DNA from: Azospirillum lipoferum
GTDB taxonomy: Bacteria; Pseudomonadota; Alphaproteobacteria; Azospirillales; Azospirillaceae
Length of the DNA: 64,000 bases
Direction: 5' to 3'
NCBI RefSeq assembly: GCF_024170005.1
Contig: NZ_JALJXJ010000009.1
Span: 186,001 to 250,000, forward strand
Shown here: positions 16,165 to 26,843 of the stretch, in pieces
Layout: each line of letters opens with the position of its first letter
Numbering within the stretch: the first letter of the stretch is position 1
The notes under the pieces: model-generated
Databases searched by the model: none
Told to the model about the DNA's origin: nothing
Seen by the model: only the letters and a program-made list of their open reading frames with translations
Program-made: the position numbers and the translations under genes

Positions 16165-18132
16165 CTATGCCGCGCGGACGCCGTCGAGGAACCCCTTGAC
16201 CTCACCCGCCAGGATTTCCGCCTGATGCGACAGTTCGCGGGCCGCGCCCAGAACTTGGTTGGCCGCTCCTCCCGTCTCGTTGGCAGCCTCGCGGACACTG
16301 ACGATATGCGAGGAAACCTCCTGGGTACCGACGGCCGCCTGCTGGACGTTGCGCGAGATTTCCTGCGTGGCCGTCCCCTGTTCTTCGACCGCCGCCGCGA
16401 TCGCCGCGGCGATTTCGCTGATCTCGCCGATCACACCGCCGATCCCCTTGATGGCATCGACGGCACCATCCGAATCCTGCTGCATCTGGGCGATCTGCTG
16501 CCTGATCTCTTCCGTCGCCCGCGCGGTCTGGGTGGCGAGCGCCTTGACTTCGGAGGCCACGACGGCAAATCCCTTCCCGGCCTCGCCGGCGCGCGCGGCC
16601 TCGATCGTGGCGTTCAACGCGAGCAGATTGGTCTGGCTGGCGATATCCTGGATCAGATCCACAACCTGCCCGATCCGTTTCGCGCTGTCGGCCAGTTTGC
16701 GCACCGCCTCGTCGGTCTGCCTCGCATCGGTCACCGCCTTGCCTGCGACCCCCTGCGACTGCGAGGCCTGGCTGCCGATCTCGGTGATGGACGCGGCAAG
16801 CTCCTCGGTCGCCGCCGCCACCGTCTGGACATTGGCGGACGTCTGCTCGGAGGCCGCCGCCACCGCCGCGGATTGCCGGTTGGTCTGCTCCGCCGTGGTC
16901 GACATGGAGCCTGCCGAAGCCTCCATTTCCGTCGCCGCAGACGAAAGGGCTCCTACCAGACGGCCGATCCTCTCCTCGAATCGGTCGGCGAGGCCGAGCA
17001 TCGCCGACCGCCGCTCCTCCTGCGCCCGCTGCTTCAGAATCTCCTGCTCGGCCCGCAGCGCCTCGGTTTCGATCATGCCGCGGCGGAACACCTCCAGCGC
17101 ATCCGCCATGGCCCCGATCTCGTCACGGCGCCCGATCCCGGAAACGCGGATGTCGGTATTTCCCCTGGCGAGGTTGCCCATGGAGTCGGTCATCGCCTGG
17201 ATGGGACGGGCGATTCCCCGGTTCACCAGCCAGGCGACGCCGAGCGCCACCGCGAGCACCGCCAGTCCAATCAGGATCGCCGAAGTCCGCGCTTCCGCGA
17301 TTTGAGCGTCGAACGCGCTCCGGTCCATCGCGATGGTGTAGAAGCCGATCGCGGTGCCGCGATAGTCCCGGACCGGAGCGAGCCGCATGGCGAAGCTGGC
17401 GCCACCGGCCTGGTATGTCTGCACCTCCGATTCCCGAGCCAGGGCGTCCTTCATCCGATCCTGGCCGATGGCGGGCGCCTCGCGGAAGGTCGAGGCGAAG
17501 GTTTCGAAGCCGCCGTCCTTGACGATGTGGAACGCGACGTCGGCACCGGTCTCCTTATGGAACGCCTCGAAGAACGGTTTGCCGAACGACAGCCCGATTT
17601 CGAAGGAGCCGATCTGGGTACCCTGGCTCACCATCGGCACGACGCCGCGGATGCCAAGACCCTCGACACCGTTCTCCAGCCCGAAGACCGGCTTGTGGGT
17701 CTTGTTCACCTCGACGACGGTGAAGCGGAACGAGGACAGGTCATCCCCGAATTTCTCCGGCCGATGCACCCGCAGGAACGAGACCGAGGCCGATGTATGG
17801 AACTGCATCTGGGTGACGCCATGCTGTTCCTTGAGGTCCTTGAACCCCGTCACCAACATGCCGGCCAGCCGGTTGCGGTCCTGCGCGGCGAACGCCGCCT
17901 GGATTTCGCCGTTCCCCGCCAGCCCCTGGGCGAGCGTCAGGGCTCGCCGGGCCTCGCTCGAGACATTCGCGTCCAGGAATTCCTGGAGCGTTCTCAGTTG
18001 ATTGTCGGCCGCATGTTCGACGAGCAGGCGGCTGAGCCACAGATTGCTGAGCGTGGTCGCGCCGACCGCGAGCACGACGCTTCCTGCCAGGGCAAGCGCC
18101 AGACGGGCACCGATCTTCATTCCGCGGAACAT
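16165..18132 (-). CDS. Methyl-accepting chemotaxis protein with large periplasmic Cache-like sensor
   Basis: A 655-residue transmembrane chemoreceptor. A first membrane segment (about 10-32) leads to a periplasmic sensor of about 250 residues (with SASVSFLRVHRPEKFGDD and VFGLENGVEGLGIRG, typical of a double-Cache subgroup). A second segment follows (about 285-305), then HAMP, then a signalling hairpin whose tip IASQTNLLALNATIEAARAG is fully conserved. ATG 18132 follows GGAGG with 7-nt spacing. No C-terminal CheR-tethering pentapeptide is visible. It is a single gene, convergent with katA. The ligand is unknown. Its VSFLRVHRP sensor subgroup occurs in many proteobacterial receptors. Confidence 0.9.
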   Translation of the reverse strand: MFRGMKIGARLALALAGSVVLAVGATTLSNLWLSRLLVEHAADNQLRTLQEFLDANVSSEARRALTLAQGLAGNGEIQAAFAAQDRNRLAGMLVTGFKDLKEQHGVTQMQFHTSASVSFLRVHRPEKFGDDLSSFRFTVVEVNKTHKPVFGLENGVEGLGIRGVVPMVSQGTQIGSFEIGLSFGKPFFEAFHKETGADVAFHIVKDGGFETFASTFREAPAIGQDRMKDALARESEVQTYQAGGASFAMRLAPVRDYRGTAIGFYTIAMDRSAFDAQIAEARTSAILIGLAVLAVALGVAWLVNRGIARPIQAMTDSMGNLARGNTDIRVSGIGRRDEIGAMADALEVFRRGMIETEALRAEQEILKQRAQEERRSAMLGLADRFEERIGRLVGALSSAATEMEASAGSMSTTAEQTNRQSAAVAAASEQTSANVQTVAAATEELAASITEIGSQASQSQGVAGKAVTDARQTDEAVRKLADSAKRIGQVVDLIQDIASQTNLLALNATIEAARAGEAGKGFAVVASEVKALATQTARATEEIRQQIAQMQQDSDGAVDAIKGIGGVIGEISEIAAAIAAAVEEQGTATQEISRNVQQAAVGTQEVSSHIVSVREAANETGGAANQVLGAARELSHQAEILAGEVKGFLDGVRAA

Positions 18133-18590
18133 GCTCGCCCTCCCGAATGGAGCGCAGGATCGGGTAATGCTGCCTTGGCGTTCGCCCGGCCATACCGTCT
18201 CTGCATACTAAGATATTAATTACGGGAGAGAATTATGAAGAAAGCACTAACTGTATTTGAGGGGGTATGACCCCACGGAAAGAATCCGTTTTCATGCCGG
18301 AAATATACTGACCAAACATAGAGTGAACAGCACAGCCTTTGCACAGATATTCATCATATGCCCTGGGAAAGGCGCCGCCAACCATGCTTACTGCTCTGGC
18401 TTCGTCCGACGAGAGACCTTACTTCTTGTACCCCTAATGAACAGTGCGATAGCGTTCCGTCGCGCTGCAATTGGCTTCGTGGATGGTGGACGCTCCAGAC
18501 ACCCAAATGGCGTGGTCCCCGCTTGGGGGCAGACAAAGCGGCGCCCGGCGTCCTAAAGTCCGCCTTCAGCGCGACAGCTTCGATGACGGA
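18133..18590. other. AT-richer intergenic stretch with an 11-codon mini-ORF
   Basis: Between the chemoreceptor start and the next gene lie about 460 nt. Positions 18195-18420 are clearly AT-richer than the rest of the window. GGGAGAG (18224-18230) precedes ATG 18235, which opens a short frame (MKKALTVFEGV, stop at 18268-18270). The GGGGG-TATGA-CCCC hairpin overlaps that stop, and ACGGA/TCCGT follows immediately. This might be a leader peptide, a small RNA region or decayed foreign DNA. No homology is recognised and no downstream gene is close enough to be clearly controlled. The remainder reads open in one frame from 18257 to 18556, but with no start signal or recognisable product. Confidence 0.4.
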
Positions 18591-19064
18591 ATGGGACGGG
18601 ACCGCGACACCGACAGACCCGCTGGAGATCCATCCAGTGGGGAACGATCCACCAGCGCCTTGACCGGCAAGGGGCTGGATACACTGCTGGCGGCGGCGGA
18701 AACGCTGCCGCATGCGCCGGAGGATGCGTGGCGGCTCGACCTGCTGCGGGTGGCGCTGCGCATCGCCCGCTCCACCGAGGATGCGGTCGACCTGGAGCGC
18801 GCGAACCTCGCCTTCAAGGCGCTGCCGCGCCGGCTGCGCAACCCGCTGGTCGACCGCGCCGCCATGCTGGCCCGGCGCGAGGCGGAGCGCGCCCAGTTGA
18901 CCGGGGAACCGGAGGAGGAACCGAAGTCCGGCGGGCTGCTGGGCGGGCTGAAGAATGGCTTGTTCGGGCGCGGCGGCGGGCGGCCGAGCCGCAAGACCGC
19001 CAAGGAGCGGCTGCTGCGCGAACTGGCGACCCGGCGCGATCCCGACGACGACCGGGAAAGCTGA
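18591..19064 (+). CDS. Hypothetical protein, start uncertain
   Basis: Not recognised. About 157 residues if ATG 18591 is the start; other in-frame starts exist upstream (18471) and a TTG at 18660, and none has a convincing ribosome site. The middle (about 24-100) is helical and Leu/Arg/Ala-rich (LLRVALRIARSTEDAVDLERANLAFKALP is the clearest stretch by composition). A Gly-rich linker (GGLLGGLKNGLFGRGGGRP) and a basic/acidic tail ending DPDDDRES follow. No signal peptide or membrane segment is seen. Codon composition in the body is typical of real genes in this window, which is the main support. It is upstream of a lytic transglycosylase gene by about 217 nt. Confidence 0.5.
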   Translation: MGRDRDTDRPAGDPSSGERSTSALTGKGLDTLLAAAETLPHAPEDAWRLDLLRVALRIARSTEDAVDLERANLAFKALPRRLRNPLVDRAAMLARREAERAQLTGEPEEEPKSGGLLGGLKNGLFGRGGGRPSRKTAKERLLRELATRRDPDDDRES

Positions 19065-19281
19065 TGGCCGAAAGCCCCCGCAATGGGACTCCCGCCATAG
19101 ACGGCATCCGACGGCAGATGCCCGTCAGTCCGCTTGTCCGCCCGAAGGACTCACCCCCGCCCTCCCCCTCCGCGTTCTCCGGCCGCGTCGAAGGTCACAG
19201 CTGGGACGGTTTACGGCGGGCCGGGAATGTGCAAAGGTCGGTACCTCCAAATCGGGCTTACCCAAAAGATTGACCTGAACG

Positions 19282-20370
19282 ATGACCGGGGGTTCCGTGC
19301 GTCGCCTGAAGCCGTTGCTGACCTGCGCCGCCTTGACCGCCCTGCTGAGCGCCTGCGCCAGCGGTGGCGGTTCGCATCGCGTTGCCTCTCCGGCGGAAAT
19401 CGACGCCCATGTCGCGGAGGCCTCCAAGCGGTTCGACATGCCGGAGCTGTGGATCCGCGAGGTCATCCGCCAGGAGAGCGGCGGGCGCACCACCGTCAAC
19501 GGCCAGCCCATCGTCAGCAAGGCCGGCGCCATGGGCCTGATGCAGGTGATGCCTGCGACCTATGACGAGATGCGGCGCAAGCACAATCTGGGCTCCGACC
19601 CCTTCGATCCGCATGATAACATCATTGCCGGCACCGCCTACCTGCGCGAGATGTACAATCTGTTCGGCGCGCCGGGATTCCTCGGCGCCTACAATTGCGG
19701 GCCGGGCTGCTACGGCGACTATCTGGCCGGCAAGCGCAGCCTGCCGGGCGAGACCAGGCGCTACATCGCGTCGGTCGGGCCGCGGCTGAACCGCACCCCG
19801 GCGCCCAACGGTGCCGACATCGTGCTGGTCAGCGCGCCGCCATCCACCTCGTCCGATTCGCCGCCGGACTATGGTTCGCCCTATGCCCGGCCATCCTCAT
19901 CCTATTCGGCGCCGTCCAATCCGGCTCCGTCCTACGCGCCACCGGCCAGCAGCAGCCGGCCGGTTGCCAGCCGGCCGCCGATCGCGGTGGCGGCCCTCCC
20001 CTCCCCGGCACCGGCACCGGCCCCGGCACCGGCAGTCCGCGTGGTGGCGCCCGACACCTCGACCCCCGATGCCCCGGCACCGCGGCCGGTGGCGACGATG
20101 GCTGGTGCCGCGACCGCCGGCGGCGGGGTGTGGACGGTGCAGCTCGGCGCCTTCCGCTCGCCCGACGACAGCCAGCGCGTGATCGACCGCGCCCGCAACT
20201 CCATGCCGGTGCTGTCGCGCTCGCAACGGATCGTGCAGGCGGTGGATACCCAGACCGGGCCGCTGTACCGTGCCCGGCTGTCCGGCCTGTCGCAGCAGGA
20301 CGCCGCCAGCGCCTGCAACGGGCTGGTCAACCAGGGCATGGCCTGCTTCGTGGTGGCGCCGGGGGCCTGA
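19282..20370 (+). CDS. Lytic transglycosylase lipoprotein with SLT and SPOR domains
   Basis: A 362-residue lipoprotein predicted to cleave peptidoglycan glycan strands in the periplasm. The signal peptide ends in a lipobox (LLSAC). An SLT domain follows (about 38-170): the catalytic Glu is in IRQESGG, with AMGLMQVMPATY and IAGTAYLREMY as the classic second and third motifs. A Pro/Ser/Ala-rich linker (about 180-275) leads to a C-terminal SPOR domain (about 282-360, WTVQLGAFRS), which binds denuded glycan at division sites. This order resembles RlpA-type or SLT-SPOR division proteins. ATG 19282 has a poor ribosome site; GTG 19297 after GGGGG is an alternative that still keeps the signal peptide. 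Confidence 0.85.
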   Translation: MTGGSVRRLKPLLTCAALTALLSACASGGGSHRVASPAEIDAHVAEASKRFDMPELWIREVIRQESGGRTTVNGQPIVSKAGAMGLMQVMPATYDEMRRKHNLGSDPFDPHDNIIAGTAYLREMYNLFGAPGFLGAYNCGPGCYGDYLAGKRSLPGETRRYIASVGPRLNRTPAPNGADIVLVSAPPSTSSDSPPDYGSPYARPSSSYSAPSNPAPSYAPPASSSRPVASRPPIAVAALPSPAPAPAPAPAVRVVAPDTSTPDAPAPRPVATMAGAATAGGGVWTVQLGAFRSPDDSQRVIDRARNSMPVLSRSQRIVQAVDTQTGPLYRARLSGLSQQDAASACNGLVNQGMACFVVAPGA

Positions 20371-20392
20371 GCGGCCCCCGGACACAGGGCGA

Positions 20393-21418
20393 TCAGCCTT
20401 CGGTGACGCGGCGGCAGCGGCGCTTGATCAGGGCCAGCGCCTCCTGGGCGCGGTCGCCGGTCAGGTCGAAGCTCCGCTCGTCCAGCAGCACCCCGTCGGA
20501 GTTGTAAGCGCGGAGCTGCAAGCCTTCCGACCCCTCGCTGACCGTCACGTCGAGGATGCCGTCGCCGGTCTCGTTGCCGGCGATGTCGAGGAAGTCGTTG
20601 ACCTCGTCGAAGTTGGCGTCGACATCGTCCGGCCATACGCCTTCGGCGGTGAAGTCCAGCAGGTCGTTCAGCCCGCCGACCGGCTCGCAGCGCTTGACCC
20701 GTGGGTCGGCGGCGGAGACCGCCTCGGCGAAGGCGGCCATCGACTGGCGGATGCGCTCCTGCTCGATCGGGTCGATCTCCATCTCCTGGCCCTCGCCGGC
20801 AAAGCCGAGGTTGAGCGGGTCGGGCATCGCCTCGCCCTCCTGCTCGGCATCCTCCTCGATCACCAGACCGACGACGCTGACGAGGCGAAGGCCGATGTCA
20901 TCGGCAGCCGCGACCAGATCCTGTTCGCGCGCGAAGGATTCAGCCGCCTCGGTCGAGTCGATCAGGCGGCGCAGCAGGGTGCGGCGGTCGGCGGCCTCCA
21001 GGTAGGACAGCGGTTCCGGATCCAGCCACAGCGGCAGCAGCCGCATGTCGGTTGCCTTTTCCAGCAGCCCGGCGGAATCGAGCGCACGTTCGATGGCGTC
21101 GACCGACGGCGGCTGGTCCAGCCGGCCATCCACCTCCAGGGCCAGCCAGAACAGGGTGGACAGGGTCGGGTCGCCATGCTCGTCGGTGCTCTGCGCCGTT
21201 TCGGAGAAGGCCTCGACCTCGTCCATGAAGTCGTAGCTCTCCTCCTCGCGCAGCTTGCCGACCGCGGCTTCGATCACGCCCTGGCGGTTGGTATCCAGAA
21301 CCTCGTCCAGCAGGGCGCCGAAGCGCTCGTCGTTGTTGCGCCACAGGCGGACCAGCCGGTCGGCCGGCGTCCCGCTGAACTGGCCGCCCTTGCCGTTGAC
21401 TCCGTCCTTCTTCGCCAT
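20393..21418 (-). CDS. Acidic hypothetical protein
   Basis: Not recognised. A 341-residue, strongly acidic soluble protein without signal peptide or membrane segment. ATG 21418 follows AAGGA with about 11-nt spacing. The N-terminal half is helical (DERFGALLDEVLDTNRQG, DFMDEVEAF, TLSTLFWLALEVDGRL). A central segment lists LPLWLDPEPLSYLEAADRR, and the C-terminal quarter is beta-like (GLQLRAYNSDGVLLDERSFD). The repeated DxxDF/DFxDE composition suggests a structured acidic domain rather than disorder. It is convergent with the lytic transglycosylase gene, 22 nt away, and divergent from the GH1 gene. No function is proposed. Confidence 0.75.
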   Translation of the reverse strand: MAKKDGVNGKGGQFSGTPADRLVRLWRNNDERFGALLDEVLDTNRQGVIEAAVGKLREEESYDFMDEVEAFSETAQSTDEHGDPTLSTLFWLALEVDGRLDQPPSVDAIERALDSAGLLEKATDMRLLPLWLDPEPLSYLEAADRRTLLRRLIDSTEAAESFAREQDLVAAADDIGLRLVSVVGLVIEEDAEQEGEAMPDPLNLGFAGEGQEMEIDPIEQERIRQSMAAFAEAVSAADPRVKRCEPVGGLNDLLDFTAEGVWPDDVDANFDEVNDFLDIAGNETGDGILDVTVSEGSEGLQLRAYNSDGVLLDERSFDLTGDRAQEALALIKRRCRRVTEG

Positions 21419-21619
21419 GATGCGCCCGTTCCTTTCTGGTATCGCTCGTCCGGTCGGCGTGACCATAGGAGCGCCGCGCCGTCCTGTCGACCGCGATATG
21501 GTGACGGATTACCCGGCGGGAAGCGGTGCCCCGCACAGCCCCGGCAGCGGCGATTGGCCCCTTCCACCCGGACGGGAAAGGGGTAGGATTCGCAGCATCC
21601 TTCCTTCGGGTGACCCGCC

Positions 21620-22948
21620 ATGGCCGAACGTCCGGTTTTTCCAAAAGACTTCCTGTGGGGCGCCTCCACCTCCGCCTACCAGATCGAGGGCGGGGCCGCG
21701 GCCGACGGGCGGGCGCCCAGCATCTGGGACAGCTTCTGCAAGCTGAAGGGCCGGGTCGACAATGGCGACAGCGGCGATGTCGCCTGCGACCACTATCACC
21801 GGATGCCGCAGGACGTCGACCTGATGGCGGAGCTGGGGTTGCGGGCCTACCGCTTCTCCGTCTCCTGGCCCAGGGTGCTGCCGCGCGGACGCGGGGCTCC
21901 GAACGAAGCGGGGCTGGATTTCTACGACCGGCTGATCGACCGGCTGCTGGAGAAGGGGATCGAGCCCTGGCTCTGCCTCTATCACTGGGACCTGCCGCAG
22001 GCCTTGCAGGACATGGGCGGCTGGGCCACCCGCGACAGCATCGGCTGGTTCGGGGATTACGCAGCCCTCTGCGCCCGGCGCTATGGCGACCGGGTGAAGC
22101 GCTGGGCCACCTTCAACGAGTTCTCGGTCTTCACGCTGTTCGGTTGGGCCTTCGGCTGGGGGGCGCCCAGCATCGCCGACCGCGCCACCCACCTGAAGGT
22201 GATCCACCACGTCAACCTCGCCCATGGCGCCGGAGTGGATGCGCTGCGGGCACTGGTGCCGCGGGCGTCGATCGGTGCGGTGCACAGCGTCCAGCCGATG
22301 CGGCCGGAGACCGACCGGCCGGAGGATGTCGAGGCGGCGGCCCTGTTCGACGAGCATTGGAACCGCGCCTTCCCCGACGCGCAGCTGCTGGCCCATTACC
22401 CGCGCCGCATCGCCGAGGCGATCGAGCCCTACGTGCAGCCCGGCGACATGGCGCGCATCGCCCGGCCGGTGGACTGGTTCGGGCTGAACCATTACGCCCC
22501 GGTCTATGGCCGCAGGGACGACAGCCTGATCTGGGGCTTCGGCTTCGGCTCTCCCCCGCCGGGGATGAAGCGGACGGCCATCGACTGGCCCTATGATCCC
22601 GGCTGTTTCCGCGACACGCTGCTGGATCTGACCCGGCGCTACCGCCTGCCGATCTATGTGACGGAGAACGGCTACGGCACCAAGGCGGCGGAGACGCCGG
22701 ACGCCGAGGGCCGCGTGGTGGATGCGGAACGGCTGGCCTATCTCCAGGCCTACATCGCGGCGATGTCGGAGGCAAAGGGGCTGGGGGCCGATGTGCGCGG
22801 CTATTTCGTCTGGTCGCTGCTGGACAATTTCGAATGGGGCGGCGGCTACGGCACGCGGTTCGGAATCGTCCGGGTCGATTTCGAAACCCAGGCGCGGATC
22901 CCGAAGGAGTCCGCGCGCTGGTATTCGCAGCTGATCCGGGGGGTGTGA
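21620..22948 (+). CDS. bglA: GH1 beta-glucosidase
   Basis: A 442-residue cytoplasmic glycoside hydrolase of family 1, cleaving beta-glucosides or related disaccharides with retention. The N-terminal motif FLWGASTSAYQIEGG is the family signature. The acid/base Glu is E167 in ATFNEFSV, and the nucleophile is E349 in YVTENGYG. The usual TFNEP motif is TFNEF here, a change next to the catalytic residue. The C-terminal VWSLLDNFEWGGGY motif, which binds the glycone, is intact. There is no signal peptide, so the substrate must be imported, yet no sugar transporter is adjacent. The short upstream gap holds a GC-rich CCCCTTCC/GGGAAAGGGG stem at about 21558-21582. Confidence 0.93.
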   Translation: MAERPVFPKDFLWGASTSAYQIEGGAAADGRAPSIWDSFCKLKGRVDNGDSGDVACDHYHRMPQDVDLMAELGLRAYRFSVSWPRVLPRGRGAPNEAGLDFYDRLIDRLLEKGIEPWLCLYHWDLPQALQDMGGWATRDSIGWFGDYAALCARRYGDRVKRWATFNEFSVFTLFGWAFGWGAPSIADRATHLKVIHHVNLAHGAGVDALRALVPRASIGAVHSVQPMRPETDRPEDVEAAALFDEHWNRAFPDAQLLAHYPRRIAEAIEPYVQPGDMARIARPVDWFGLNHYAPVYGRRDDSLIWGFGFGSPPPGMKRTAIDWPYDPGCFRDTLLDLTRRYRLPIYVTENGYGTKAAETPDAEGRVVDAERLAYLQAYIAAMSEAKGLGADVRGYFVWSLLDNFEWGGGYGTRFGIVRVDFETQARIPKESARWYSQLIRGV

Positions 22949-23007
22949 GTCTAATCAGCGACGGATCCCCTCTCCCCGGGGGGAGGGAGAATCCCCCGAG
23001 GCGCCAG

Positions 23008-24690
<1,683 letters not shown>

Positions 24691-24741
24691 CTGGTGATGG
24701 CTCCTGGTGGGAGGGATGTGCTGTTCGAGGATCTGTTTTTG

Positions 24742-25485
24742 CTAATGGGGCGGCAGCTGGAAGCGTGCGCCGAGCCGGTAGCGGCTGCCGGGATGAACCA
24801 GCATCGCCACCGTCACCACCCGCCCCTGCACCCCATTTACACCGACCCAGGTGCGGCGGGTCACGCGCAGGCAGGGTTCGGTGACGGGAATGTCGAGCAG
24901 CCGGGCGATCTCCGCCGTCGGCGCCACCGCCTCGATGACATGCTCGACCTGCGGCGAGGACTCCAGCCGGATCAGGTACTCGCCCGGCGTCTGGCGGGTG
25001 AAGTCCTGGTCGAGATAGTCGGGTGCCACCGCCGGGTTGACCCAGCGTTCCTCCAGCTGGACCGGCACGTCGCTTTCGCTGTGGACGACGACGGAATGGA
25101 ACAGCCTGGCCCCGACCGGCAGGTTGAAGCGGCGGGCCAGCCCGGCATCGGCGGCAACCGCGAGCAATTGCTCCACCCGGCAGGCGTGGACGTTGCCGCG
25201 CTCGGCGATCTCGTCGGCGATGCTGCGCAGCTCCACCACGTCGGTGCTGGGCGGCCGTTCGGCGACGAAGGTGCCCAGCCCCTGCACGCGGGTCAGCAGC
25301 CCCTCGTCGGTCAGGTCGCGCAGCGCGCGGTGGACCGTCATGCGACTGACCGAGAATTCCTCCAGCAGCTTGTGCTCCGACGGGATCTGGAAGCCTTCGG
25401 GCCAGTCGCCGGAGCTGATCCGGCGGCGGATCGCCTCCTTGATCTGGGCGTAGCGCGGCTGGGCGGTGGAGATGGTGTCGCTCAT
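24742..25485 (-). CDS. hutC: GntR-family histidine-utilisation repressor HutC
   Basis: A 247-residue repressor of the hut genes, released by urocanate in characterised species. Residues about 10-78 are a GntR winged helix (RYAQIKEAIRRRISSGDWPEG, PSEHKLLEEFSVSRMTVHRAL, LLTRVQGLGTFV). Residues about 95-240 form the UTRA ligand-binding domain of the HutC subfamily (VPVQLEERWVNPAVAPDYLDQDF, then a C-terminal YRLGARF). ATG 25485 overlaps the hutI stop as ATGA, with GGAGG 4 nt upstream, so it is translationally coupled. A probable operator lies between the two hut operons at 26844-26857. Confidence 0.95.
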   Translation of the reverse strand: MSDTISTAQPRYAQIKEAIRRRISSGDWPEGFQIPSEHKLLEEFSVSRMTVHRALRDLTDEGLLTRVQGLGTFVAERPPSTDVVELRSIADEIAERGNVHACRVEQLLAVAADAGLARRFNLPVGARLFHSVVVHSESDVPVQLEERWVNPAVAPDYLDQDFTRQTPGEYLIRLESSPQVEHVIEAVAPTAEIARLLDIPVTEPCLRVTRRTWVGVNGVQGRVVTVAMLVHPGSRYRLGARFQLPPH

Positions 25486-26729
25486 GTGGCCTCCACACGG
25501 GGGCTCCGGACCACCCCGCCATTGACCACCGCCATGCAGGGGTTGAGGCCGATGGCATAGGCCAGTTCCGCCGGATGCTCGATGCGCCAGACCGCCAGAT
25601 CGGCGCGCATGCCCGGCGCGATCACGCCGCGGTCGTCCAGCCCGAGAGCCTTGGCCGCATGGCGGGTGACGCCGGTCAGCGCCTCCGCCGGGGTCAGACG
25701 GAAGAAGGTGCAGCCCATCGACAGCATCAGCAGCAGCGAGGTCACCGGCGAGGTGCCGGGATTGTTGTCGGTGGACAGCGCCATCGGCACGCCATGGCGG
25801 CGCAGCAGATCGATCGGCGGCAGCTTGGTCTCGCGCAGGGCATAGAAGGCGCCGGGCAGCAGCACCGCGACCGTGCCTGCCTTGGCCATGGCGACGACGC
25901 CGTCCTCGTCCAGATGCTCGATATGGTCGGCCGACAGCCCGCCGAACTCGGCCACCAGCCGGGCGCCGCCGAGGTTGCTCAGCTGCTCGGCATGCAGCTT
26001 CACCGGCAGGCCGAGCCGCTTCGCCGTCTCGAACACCCGGCGGGTCTGGGCGACGGAGAAGCCGATCCCCTCGCAGAAAGCGTCCACCGCATCGGCCAGC
26101 CCGGCTTCGGCGATGGCCGACAGCGTCTCGGCGCAGACACGATCGATGTAGCCGTCCGCATCGCCCTTGAACTCCGGCGGCAGGGCGTGGGCGCCGAGAT
26201 AGGTCGTCCGCACTTCCACCGGGCGGACCTGGGCCAGCCGGCGGGCGACGCACAGCATCCGCGTCTCTGTTTCGGTGTCGAGGCCGTAGCCGGACTTCAC
26301 CTCGACCGTCGTCACGCCTTCGGCCAGCAGGCTGTCCAGCCGCGGCAGGGTGGCGGCCAGAAGCTGGTCCTCCGACGCGGCGCGGGTGGCGGTGACGGTG
26401 GACAGGATGCCGCCGCCGGCCCGCGCGATCTCCTCATAGGTGGCGCCGTTCAGCCGCATCTCGAACTCGCGGGCGCGGTTGCCGCCATAGACGAGGTGGG
26501 TGTGGCAATCGATCAGGCCGGGAGTCATCCAGCCGCCCTGCCCCGAATGGACCTCGGTCGCCAGCGCGTCCGGCGCATCGGTCAGGTCGGCGCGACGGCC
26601 GACGAAGGCGATGCGGCCATCCTTGATGCCCACCGCCGCGTCGGCGATGGCGCCATAGCCTTCCCCGTCGTTCATCGTCGCAACGGACAGGTCGATCCAC
26701 AGGGAATCCCACGGCGCACTGGTCGGCAT
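25482..26729 (-). CDS. hutI: Imidazolonepropionase
   Basis: A 415-residue zinc/iron amidohydrolase that opens 4-imidazolone-5-propionate to formiminoglutamate, step three of histidine degradation. Metal-site motifs of the amidohydrolase barrel are present: DCHTHLVYGGNR near residue 85, KLHAEQLS with the third ligand His, DHIEHLDEDG, and the Asp in LSTDNNPGTSP. I chose ATG 26729 with GGAG about 8 nt upstream; an in-frame ATG at 26759 lacks a site. It is the first gene of the minus-strand operon, coupled to hutC by a 4-nt overlap. Its leader contains the hairpins at 26764-26807. Confidence 0.96.
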   Translation of the reverse strand: MPTSAPWDSLWIDLSVATMNDGEGYGAIADAAVGIKDGRIAFVGRRADLTDAPDALATEVHSGQGGWMTPGLIDCHTHLVYGGNRAREFEMRLNGATYEEIARAGGGILSTVTATRAASEDQLLAATLPRLDSLLAEGVTTVEVKSGYGLDTETETRMLCVARRLAQVRPVEVRTTYLGAHALPPEFKGDADGYIDRVCAETLSAIAEAGLADAVDAFCEGIGFSVAQTRRVFETAKRLGLPVKLHAEQLSNLGGARLVAEFGGLSADHIEHLDEDGVVAMAKAGTVAVLLPGAFYALRETKLPPIDLLRRHGVPMALSTDNNPGTSPVTSLLLMLSMGCTFFRLTPAEALTGVTRHAAKALGLDDRGVIAPGMRADLAVWRIEHPAELAYAIGLNPCMAVVNGGVVRSPRVEAT

Positions 26730-26763
26730 CGGTTCGGCTCCTTCCCTAAGTTCCCTCACCCTC

Positions 26764-26807
26764 CCCGCCTCCGGCGGGTCCCCTCCCTCTCCCGAGGCGG
26801 GAGAGGG
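26764..26807. repeat. Two adjacent GC-rich hairpins in the hut intergenic region
   Basis: CCCGCC/GGCGGG (26764-26778) and CCCTCTCCCG/CGGGAGAGGG (26785-26807, perfect 10-bp stem, 3-nt loop) lie just upstream of hutI on its transcript side. The second uses the CCCTCTCCC arm of the dispersed repeat family found at 3773, 10959 and elsewhere. They would fold in the 5' leader of hutI mRNA. A regulatory effect is possible but not shown. Confidence 0.6.
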
Positions 26808-26843
26808 AAAGTTCGTGCAGCAACCCTCTTGGCAGCAGGTTGC

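Noticed and set aside
18257..18556. 100-codon open frame in the AT-rich gap
   Set aside because: Composition is mixed, there is no start signal and no recognised family; it could be decayed sequence but cannot be supported as a gene.
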